Of a stretch of 5,701 nt of DNA, positions 1-5,104 are shown piece after piece; within the stretch, counting starts at the first letter, position 1; each line of letters starts with the position of its first letter. The DNA is from Lachnospiraceae bacterium (GTDB lineage Bacteria; Bacillota; Clostridia; Lachnospirales; Lachnospiraceae). A model generated the notes under the pieces. That model was not told where the DNA came from and did no database searches. It worked only from the letters and a program-made list of their open reading frames with translations. Made by a program: the position numbers and the translations under genes. The stretch spans positions 1 through 5,701 of the forward strand of contig CAAEHZ010000076.1 of the NCBI GenBank assembly GCA_900755865.1. Direction: 5' to 3'.

Positions 1-1
1 G

Positions 2-748
2 CTTTATGAAGATGCTCATATTCTGGTTTTAAACAAGCCTGCGGGTATTTTAAGCCAGAAGGCTGCACCGGAGGACAGCAGCTTAAACGAATGGATGCTT
101 GGCTATCTGTTGCAGGAAAATCCTTCTCTGGAAAAGGAGCTTTCCTCCTTTAAGCCTTCTGTCTGTAACCGTCTGGATATCAATACCAGCGGTATTGTAC
201 TCTGCGGGAAATCTCTGCCGGGGCTGCAATATTTAAGCCAGTGTATTAAGGAAAGAAGCGTTCAGAAGTTTTACCGGACAGTCTGCACAGGCTGCCTTGA
301 TAAGGGAGAGCGGATTTCGGGCTATTTAAAAAAGGATGAGAAACAGAATCAGGTACAGATTATGGAGGAAAAGCCGGATGGGGAGGATGCTTCCTATATA
401 GAAACCGCTTATCAGCCAATCCTTTCCACCAACCGGTACACCCTTTTGGAGGTAGAGCTGATTACCGGAAAAACCCATCAGATTCGGGCGCATCTGGCAA
501 ACATCGGACATCCTTTAATCGGGGATACAAAATACGGGGAGCAGGACTGCAACCGTTATATGCAGTCCACCTTCGGACTGCGGCATCAGCTTTTACACGC
601 TTACCGGGTGGTTTTCCCGGAAACGGAAAATCCTGCGGGAGCAGCCTTAAGCGGCAAAACCATAACAGCGCCCCTGCCTCCCCGGTTTGAACAAATACAG
701 AAAAGTCTTTTCGGAAAGGCAGTAACTGATGGCAACCTGGAATTCTAG
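2..748 (+). CDS. RluA/RluD-family RNA pseudouridine synthase, 5' end missing
   Basis: The reading frame is open from base 2 to a TAG at 746-748, giving 248 visible residues. The gene therefore starts left of the window, and the first ATG inside it (95) is not the true start. The enzyme converts uridine to pseudouridine in structured RNA, usually rRNA. Visible motifs in order are: LYEDAHILVLNKPAG at residues 1-15, the usual opening of the catalytic domain; NRLDINTSG at 56-64, holding the catalytic Asp (D59), with Asn where many relatives have His; KFYR at 89-92 with the conserved Tyr; and LITGKTHQIRAHL at 154-166 followed by GHPLIGDTKYG at 169-179. Family members are about 300 residues, often with an N-terminal S4 RNA-binding domain, so about 50-80 residues are probably missing. 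The target uridine cannot be assigned, because RluA, RluC, RluD and several paralogues share these motifs. Its end overlaps recU by 20 bases, which suggests co-transcription. Confidence 0.92.
   Translation, partial: LYEDAHILVLNKPAGILSQKAAPEDSSLNEWMLGYLLQENPSLEKELSSFKPSVCNRLDINTSGIVLCGKSLPGLQYLSQCIKERSVQKFYRTVCTGCLDKGERISGYLKKDEKQNQVQIMEEKPDGEDASYIETAYQPILSTNRYTLLEVELITGKTHQIRAHLANIGHPLIGDTKYGEQDCNRYMQSTFGLRHQLLHAYRVVFPETENPAGAALSGKTITAPLPPRFEQIQKSLFGKAVTDGNLEF
713..719 (+). promoter_or_regulatory. Ribosome binding site for recU inside the upstream gene
   Basis: GGAAAGG lies 9 bases before the ATG at 729, within the last codons of the pseudouridine synthase gene. It is a moderate Shine-Dalgarno match. 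It supports starting recU at 729, and so the 20-base overlap, because the N-terminus from this ATG (MATWNSRGLRG) matches the conserved start of RecU. Confidence 0.55.
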
Positions 749-1262
749 AGGTCTCCGGGGTTCCACTCTGGAGGATATGATTAACCGAACCAACGAAAAA
801 TATGCGGATGCGGGACTGGCACTGATTCAGAAGGTGCCCACCCCCATTACACCGATTAAGATGGACAAGGAGCACAGACAGATTACCCTTGCTTATTTTG
901 AACAGAAGAGTACCGTGGATTATATCGGGGCAGTACAGGGGATTCCTGTCTGCTTTGATGCAAAGGAATGTGCCGTGGATACCTTTGCCCTTCAGAATAT
1001 CCATCCCCATCAGATAGAATTTATGAGCCGCTTTGAAAAGCAGGGAGGAGTATCCTTTTTCCTGATTTATTATACCCATAAGGATTTGCTGTATTATCTC
1101 CCTCTGGAAATGCTTCTGTTCTTCTGGAACCGGGCAGAGGAGGGTGGCAGGAAAAGCTTTCGGTATGAGGAGCTTAATCCGGAATATATTCTACCGAAAA
1201 AACATGGGATTCTGGTTCCCTATCTGGATGTTCTGCAAAAGGATTTGGCGGACAGGGAATAA
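729..1262 (+). CDS. recU: Holliday junction resolvase RecU
   Basis: This 177-residue protein matches RecU, the Firmicute Holliday junction resolving endonuclease used in recombinational repair and chromosome segregation. Characterised RecU proteins such as that of Bacillus subtilis are about 200 residues, so this is slightly short but looks complete. Visible features are: the conserved N-terminus WNSRGLRGSTLEDMIN with N5, RG and E15; QKVPTPITPI at 34-43; QKSTVDYIGAVQGIPVCFDAKE at 59-80, which carries the nuclease core; NIHPHQIEFM at 90-99; and WNRAEEGGRKSF at 133-144. By spacing, D64, D77 and K79 match the B. subtilis metal and catalytic positions D88, E101 and K103. D77 is therefore an Asp where that protein has Glu. 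The start overlaps the upstream gene by 20 bases. The neighbouring pseudouridine synthase gives no functional clue. In other Firmicutes recU is often next to a penicillin-binding protein gene, which is not seen here. Confidence 0.93.
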   Translation: MATWNSRGLRGSTLEDMINRTNEKYADAGLALIQKVPTPITPIKMDKEHRQITLAYFEQKSTVDYIGAVQGIPVCFDAKECAVDTFALQNIHPHQIEFMSRFEKQGGVSFFLIYYTHKDLLYYLPLEMLLFFWNRAEEGGRKSFRYEELNPEYILPKKHGILVPYLDVLQKDLADRE

Positions 1263-1265
1263 GGC

Positions 1266-1294
1266 TTGACAGCCGGGAAATCTTTCGTTATACT
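1266..1294 (+). promoter_or_regulatory. Sigma-A type promoter of the his operon
   Basis: A perfect -35 box TTGACA (1266-1271) is separated by exactly 17 bases from TATACT (1289-1294), one base from the TATAAT consensus. The expected transcription start is near A1301, giving a leader of about 60 bases before hisZ. The -35 box begins only 3 bases after the recU stop codon. This is the only convincing promoter seen in the window, and it sits exactly where the histidine genes begin. Confidence 0.82.
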
Positions 1295-1299
1295 GTCAA
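1266..1299 (+). repeat. Inverted repeat overlapping the his promoter
   Basis: TTGACAG (1266-1272) is matched by its exact reverse complement CTGTCAA (1293-1299), with 20 bases between the arms. The left arm contains the whole -35 box and the right arm contains the end of the -10 box. A repressor bound to both arms would block RNA polymerase, but the symmetry could be chance, since the left arm is mostly consensus -35 sequence. No regulator is encoded in the window. Confidence 0.4.
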
Positions 1300-1319
1300 T
1301 AGTTTAATTCTCTACCATA

Positions 1320-1339
1320 TTAGCACGTTACTACACTAA
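1320..1339 (+). promoter_or_regulatory. Possible operator: TTAG-N12-CTAA dyad in the his leader
   Basis: TTAG (1320-1323) and CTAA (1336-1339) form the ends of a 20-base element with two-fold symmetry around 1329/1330. The inner arms match only at the central TA step. It would lie at about +20 to +39 of the transcript. The size and position suit an operator, and a TrpR-related (YerC/HisR-like) repressor is one speculative candidate. The arms are only four bases, so this is weak evidence. Confidence 0.27.
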
Positions 1340-1349
1340 AGTAAATGAT

Positions 1350-1356
1350 GAGGGGA
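1350..1356 (+). promoter_or_regulatory. Ribosome binding site that decides the hisZ start
   Basis: GAGGGGA lies 6 bases before the ATG at 1363. Two further in-frame ATGs at 1345 and 1348 would add MMRGFA to the protein, but they have no Shine-Dalgarno match upstream, and using them would place this purine block inside the coding sequence. The start at 1363 is therefore preferred. Confidence 0.75.
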
Positions 1357-1362
1357 TTTGCG

Positions 1363-2481
1363 ATGAGTGAACAGTTATTGCATACACCAGAGGGTGTCCG
1401 GGATATTTACGGAAAAGAATATGCCACAAAGCTGCAGGTGGAAAACCGTCTACAGGAAGTGATTCGTCTTTATGGATATGAGGCGATTCAGACACCCACT
1501 TTTGAATTTTTTGATGTATTCTCCAAGGAAATCGGTACAACTCCCAGCAGGGAGCTTTACAAGTTCTTTGACAAGGAGGGAAATACGCTGGTATTAAGAC
1601 CGGATTTTACCCCTTCCATTGCCAGATGTGCCGCAAAGTATTTCTGTGAGGAAAAGGCGCCCTTACGTTTCTGCTATACGGGAAATACCTTTACCAATAC
1701 CTCCAGCCTGCAGGGAAAATTAAAGGAAGTAACCCAGCTTGGCGCAGAACTGATTAATGACGACAGTGTGGAAGCGGATGCGGAAATGATTAGTCTTGTT
1801 ATCCGCTCCCTTTTAAATACCGGATTGAGCCGTTTTCAGGTAACAATCGGTGAGGTAGAATATTTTAAAGGTCTTTGTGAGGAAGCCGGGCTGGATGAGG
1901 AAACGGAAAATGCCCTGCGTTCCTGTATTTCCGGCAAAAATTATTTTGCTGCTGAGGAGCTTCTGGAGGAAAAAAATGTTGCAGAGCCCTTTAAAAGCAG
2001 TCTTTTGAAAATTGCCGACTGGTTCGGTGAAATGTATTCTTTATCCGAGGCAAGGCAGCTTGTGACAAATGCCCGTTCCCTTGCCGCCATCAGCCGTCTG
2101 GAAACCCTCTATGAGGTTTTAAAGGCTTACGGGGTTTCGGAATATGTTTCCTTTGACCTTGGAATGCTCAGCAAATACCGTTATTACACAGGCGTTATTT
2201 TCAAGGCTTATACCTATGGCGTGGGGGATGCCATCGTAAAGGGCGGACGATATGACAGGCTTTTACAGCAGTTTGGAAAGGAAGCGCCTGCTATCGGTTT
2301 CTGTGCAGTGGTGGATGATGTTTTAGAGGCGCTTTCCAGACAGAAGGTATCCCTTCCCCTGCCTGAAGAAGTTCGGCAGATTACCTATACAGATGCTGAT
2401 TACCCGGAAAAGCTGGCACAGGTATTAAGCTTACGTTCCCGGAATATTCCAGTGGTTTTGGTGAAGGAGAAAAAGGCATGA
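1363..2481 (+). CDS. hisZ: ATP phosphoribosyltransferase regulatory subunit HisZ
   Basis: HisZ is a catalytically inactive relative of histidyl-tRNA synthetase. It assembles with short-form HisG into the enzyme for the first step of histidine synthesis and is needed for activity and feedback inhibition. The 372-residue protein starts with MSEQLLHTPEGVRDIYG. It has class II synthetase-like segments LRPDFTPSIAR (78-88), GKLKEVTQLGAEL (118-130) and GGRYDRLLQQFG (294-305), the last being motif 3. True synthetases usually carry RGLDYYTG in the histidine-binding loop. Here the matching segment is SKYRYYTG (270-277), which lacks that Arg-Gly-Leu-Asp. Only about 40-50 residues follow motif 3 and its helix, too few for a full anticodon-binding domain. 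Both points favour HisZ over HisS, as does the adjacent short hisG. It is first in the operon, and its TGA overlaps the hisG ATG as ATGA. The start is taken at 1363 rather than 1345 because of the ribosome binding site. Confidence 0.93.
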   Translation: MSEQLLHTPEGVRDIYGKEYATKLQVENRLQEVIRLYGYEAIQTPTFEFFDVFSKEIGTTPSRELYKFFDKEGNTLVLRPDFTPSIARCAAKYFCEEKAPLRFCYTGNTFTNTSSLQGKLKEVTQLGAELINDDSVEADAEMISLVIRSLLNTGLSRFQVTIGEVEYFKGLCEEAGLDEETENALRSCISGKNYFAAEELLEEKNVAEPFKSSLLKIADWFGEMYSLSEARQLVTNARSLAAISRLETLYEVLKAYGVSEYVSFDLGMLSKYRYYTGVIFKAYTYGVGDAIVKGGRYDRLLQQFGKEAPAIGFCAVVDDVLEALSRQKVSLPLPEEVRQITYTDADYPEKLAQVLSLRSRNIPVVLVKEKKA

Positions 2482-3146
2482 GTGAAGAGAGATATTTGAC
2501 ATTTGCTTTGGGAAAGGGTCGTCTTGCCAGTAAGACACTGGAATTATTTGAGCAGATTGGAATTACCTGTGAGGAAATGAAGGACAAAAACTCCAGAAAG
2601 CTGATTTTTACCAACGAAAAGCTGAAACTCCGGTTTTTCCTTGCAAAGGGGCCGGATGTTCCTACCTATGTGGAGTACGGTGCCGCAGATATCGGCATTG
2701 TCGGCAGGGATACTATTCTGGAAGAAAACAGGAATGTCTATGAGGTTCTGGATTTGGGCTTCGGCAAATGCCGGATGTGCGTATGCGGTCCCGCTTCTGC
2801 AAGAGAGCTTCTCCTGCATCATGAACGGATTCGGGTTGCCAGCAAATATCCGGGGATAGCCAAGGATTATTTTTATAACAAAAAGCATCAGACAGTGGAT
2901 ATCATCAAGCTGAACGGTTCCGTGGAACTGGGGCCTCTGGTGGAATTGTCCGATGTCATTGTAGATATCGTGGAAACAGGTTCCACCCTGCGGGAAAACG
3001 GACTGGAGGTATTGGAAGAGGTATGTCCCCTTTCCGCAAGAATGATTGTAAATCCGGTCAGCATGCAGATGGAGCCTGAGCGTATCAGAGGACTGGTGAA
3101 AAAGCTGCGGGAACAGCTTGAAAAAAGCAGTAGAAATGAGAAGTAG
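2478..3146 (+). CDS. hisG: ATP phosphoribosyltransferase catalytic subunit HisG, short form
   Basis: HisG joins ATP and PRPP to give phosphoribosyl-ATP, the committed step of histidine synthesis. Its 222 residues match the short form, which lacks the C-terminal ACT-like regulatory domain of the roughly 300-residue form and depends on HisZ. Visible motifs are LGKGRL (11-16), EYGAADIGIVGRD (66-78), ASKYPGIAKDYF (121-132), LNGSVELGPL (145-154), and the PRPP-binding loop DVIVDIVETGSTLRENGL (159-176), with the acidic and Gly-Ser-Thr residues intact. The ATG lies inside the hisZ stop (ATGA, 2478-2481). AAGGAG at 2464-2469 is 8 bases upstream, so the two subunits are probably translationally coupled, which would help keep their ratio constant. 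The C-terminal tail (EKSSRNEK) is charged and probably disordered. Confidence 0.97.
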   Translation: MSEERYLTFALGKGRLASKTLELFEQIGITCEEMKDKNSRKLIFTNEKLKLRFFLAKGPDVPTYVEYGAADIGIVGRDTILEENRNVYEVLDLGFGKCRMCVCGPASARELLLHHERIRVASKYPGIAKDYFYNKKHQTVDIIKLNGSVELGPLVELSDVIVDIVETGSTLRENGLEVLEEVCPLSARMIVNPVSMQMEPERIRGLVKKLREQLEKSSRNEK

Positions 3147-3176
3147 AACAAGAGAATCAGAATAGAGAGGTGCGTC

Positions 3177-4475
3177 ATGAGAATCGTAAAGCTTTCCAGA
3201 GAAACAAAGCGGAGCATTTTGGCAGATTTATTAAAGAGAAGTCCGAACAATTATTCCCAGTACGAAAATACGGTAAATGAAATCATTGAGAAGGTGCGTC
3301 AGGAAAAGGACAGGGCATTATTTGACTATACCCTGAAATTCGACCATTTTGCCTTAAACAAAGACAATATTCAGGTAACAAGGGAAGAAATTGAAGAGGC
3401 ATATTCCAGACTGGATGCAGGACTGATTGAGGTTATTAAAAAATCTGCGGAAAATATTCGTTCCTTCCATCAGAAACAGCTCAGAAACAGTTGGTTTGAT
3501 GCAAAGGAGGACGGTACGATTCTTGGCATGAAGATTACCCCCATTGCCAGAGCAGGCGTTTATGTGCCCGGCGGAAAGGCTGCCTATCCTTCCAGCGTTT
3601 TAATGAATGTCATCCCCGCAAAGGTGGCGGGCGTACCGGAAATTATCATGACAACGCCTCCCGGAGCAGACGGCAGGGTAAATCCCGGCACACTGGTTGC
3701 TGCAGATATTGCAGGCGTAAATACGATTTACAAGGTTGGCGGCGCACAGGCGATTGCAGCCCTTGCCTTTGGTACAGAATCCATTCCCAAGGTAGATAAA
3801 ATCACCGGCCCCGGCAATATCTTTGTTGCCCTCGCCAAAAAGGCTGTTTACGGGTATGTAAGCATTGATTCCATCGCAGGTCCCAGCGAGATTCTTGTTC
3901 TGGCAGACGAAACGGCAAATCCCCGTTATGTGGCAGCGGATTTGCTTTCCCAGGCAGAGCATGATGAGCTGGCAAGCGCTATTTTAATCACCACCTCCGA
4001 GGCTCTTGCGGAGAAGGTTTCCGCCCAGGTGGATGCCTTTGTGGCACAGCTTGAAAGAAAGGAAATTATTCAGAAATCACTGGACCAGTACGGTTATATT
4101 CTTCTGGCAGATACCTTGCAGGACGCCATTGCTGCGGTAAACGAAATTGCTTCCGAGCATCTGGAGATTCTGACATCAAATCCCTTTGAGGTAATGACCC
4201 GCATCAAAAATGCCGGTGCCATTTTTCTGGGAGAATATGCTTCCGAGCCTCTGGGAGATTATTTTGCAGGTCCCAACCATATTTTACCTACCAACGGCAC
4301 CGCGAAGTTCTTTTCTCCGGTAAATGTGGATGACTTTATTAAAAAGACAAGTATTATTTCTTATTCCAGGGAAGCCCTTGAGAAGGTACATAGGGATATT
4401 GAAACCTTTGCGGTAAGCGAGGGCTTAACAGCACATGCAAACAGTATCCGGGTTCGTTTTGAAGAAAAACAGTAA
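3177..4475 (+). CDS. hisD: Histidinol dehydrogenase HisD
   Basis: HisD is a zinc-dependent, NAD-dependent cytoplasmic enzyme that oxidises L-histidinol through histidinal to histidine, the last two steps of the pathway. The 432 residues match the family's usual length. By comparison with the E. coli enzyme, the zinc ligands are Q259 and H262 (in LLSQAEHDE), D361 (in LGDYFAGPNH) and H420 (in GLTAHANS). The catalytic pair is E327-H328 (in ASEHLE). Other conserved blocks are RAGVYVPGG (125-133), YKVGGAQAIAALAFGT (185-200), ITGPGN (209-214) and DSIAGPSEILV (231-241). No key residue is missing. It lies 30 bases after hisG with AGAGAGG (3164-3170) placed 6 bases before the ATG, and 14 bases before hisB, all consistent with one operon. 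No promoter or terminator is evident in the hisG-hisD gap. Confidence 0.98.
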   Translation: MRIVKLSRETKRSILADLLKRSPNNYSQYENTVNEIIEKVRQEKDRALFDYTLKFDHFALNKDNIQVTREEIEEAYSRLDAGLIEVIKKSAENIRSFHQKQLRNSWFDAKEDGTILGMKITPIARAGVYVPGGKAAYPSSVLMNVIPAKVAGVPEIIMTTPPGADGRVNPGTLVAADIAGVNTIYKVGGAQAIAALAFGTESIPKVDKITGPGNIFVALAKKAVYGYVSIDSIAGPSEILVLADETANPRYVAADLLSQAEHDELASAILITTSEALAEKVSAQVDAFVAQLERKEIIQKSLDQYGYILLADTLQDAIAAVNEIASEHLEILTSNPFEVMTRIKNAGAIFLGEYASEPLGDYFAGPNHILPTNGTAKFFSPVNVDDFIKKTSIISYSREALEKVHRDIETFAVSEGLTAHANSIRVRFEEKQ

Positions 4476-4489
4476 GGAAGGAAGCGCTC

Positions 4490-5080
4490 ATGGACGGCAG
4501 AATTGCAGAATGTACAAGAAAAACAAAGGAAACAGATATCCGGATTTCCCTGAATCTGGACGGCAGCGGGAAAAGTGAGGTTTCCACCGGAATCGGCTTC
4601 TTCAATCATATGCTGGAGGGCTTTGCAAGGCATGGTCTTTTTGACCTGACCTGTTCAGTCAACGGAGATTTGGTTGTGGATGGACATCATACGGTGGAGG
4701 ATACCGGAATTGTTCTGGGGCAGACGATTTTAAAGGCTGTGGGAGATAAAAAGGGCATCCGCCGGTATGGCTCCTTTCTGCTTCCCATGGATGATGCCCT
4801 CGTTCTCTGCGCGGGGGATTTATGCGGAAGACCCTACCTGAATTTTGACTGCGAATTTCCCACCCAGTTTGTAGGAGAGCTGGATACTCAGCTTGTACGG
4901 GAATTTTTCTATGCAGTATCTTACAGCGCTGGAATGAATATCCATCTGAAAATGCTGGACGGCATCAACAGCCATCACATCATAGAAGCCATGTTCAAGG
5001 CGTTTTCCAAGGCTTTGAGAGAAGCTGTCAGCCTGGATGAACGGATTACGGATGTTTTAAGTACAAAAGGAAGTCTTTAA
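4490..5080 (+). CDS. hisB: Imidazoleglycerol-phosphate dehydratase HisB, monofunctional
   Basis: HisB removes water from imidazole glycerol phosphate to give imidazole acetol phosphate (step 6), using a di-manganese centre in a large oligomer. The 196 residues cover one dehydratase domain and begin almost directly with it. There is therefore no N-terminal HAD-type histidinol-phosphate phosphatase as in the fused E. coli HisB, and that step must be encoded elsewhere. Metal-binding motifs are visible: STGIGFFNHML (32-42, with H40), DGHHTVEDTGI (64-74, with H66, H67 and E70) and GINSHHIIEAMFKAF (158-172, with H162, H163 and E166). The two HHxxE repeats reflect the internal duplication of the fold. 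PMDDALVLCAGDLCGRPYL (99-117) matches the conserved PMDEAL segment with mild variation. GGAAGGAAG (4476-4484) ends 5 bases before the ATG and directly follows the hisD stop. Confidence 0.97.
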   Translation: MDGRIAECTRKTKETDIRISLNLDGSGKSEVSTGIGFFNHMLEGFARHGLFDLTCSVNGDLVVDGHHTVEDTGIVLGQTILKAVGDKKGIRRYGSFLLPMDDALVLCAGDLCGRPYLNFDCEFPTQFVGELDTQLVREFFYAVSYSAGMNIHLKMLDGINSHHIIEAMFKAFSKALREAVSLDERITDVLSTKGSL

Positions 5081-5100
5081 GGAGAAATCTGAAGGAGAAA
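5079..5100 (+). repeat. Tandem AAGGAGAAA copies; second is the ribosome binding site of the last gene
   Basis: AAGGAGAAA occurs at 5079-5087, starting in the hisB stop codon, and again at 5092-5100, 4 bases later. The AAGGAG of the second copy (5092-5097) is 7 bases before the ATG at 5105, ideal spacing for a ribosome binding site. The first copy is too far upstream for that start and has no ATG of its own at a suitable distance. It could be a local duplication or a standby ribosome site. Confidence 0.6.
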
Positions 5101-5104
5101 AATT

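Noticed and set aside
95..748. Complete pseudouridine synthase gene starting at ATG 95
   Set aside because: The frame is open to the window edge and encodes the conserved LYEDAHILVLNKPAG segment upstream of that Met, so 95 is internal.
462..1079. Minus-strand open frame of 205 codons across the pseudouridine synthase-recU junction
   Set aside because: It lies opposite two strongly recognised genes and shows no recognisable motif, so it is most likely a shadow frame.
1263..1274. Small hairpin GGCT-TGAC-AGCC directly after recU as a terminator
   Set aside because: The stem is only 4 base pairs and no T-run follows. The segment is better explained as part of the his promoter -35 region.
1295..1362. 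T-box or attenuator leader controlling the his operon
   Set aside because: Only about 60 bases separate the predicted transcription start from hisZ. There is no T-box sequence, no antiterminator or terminator pair, and no short leader peptide with a run of His codons.
1345..1362. hisZ starting at ATG 1345 or 1348
   Set aside because: No ribosome binding site precedes these ATGs, while GAGGGGA is well spaced for ATG 1363, and the family N-terminus fits MSEQLLHTPEG.
1363..2481. Histidyl-tRNA synthetase (hisS) in place of hisZ
   Set aside because: The histidine-binding loop is altered, the anticodon-binding domain is lacking, and the gene is fused by overlap to a short-form hisG.
3600..3962. 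Minus-strand open frame of 120 codons, rich in Cys and Gly, inside hisD
   Set aside because: It mirrors the highly conserved hisD core. The Cys codons come from reverse-complemented Ala and Thr codons, with no evidence of an independent gene.
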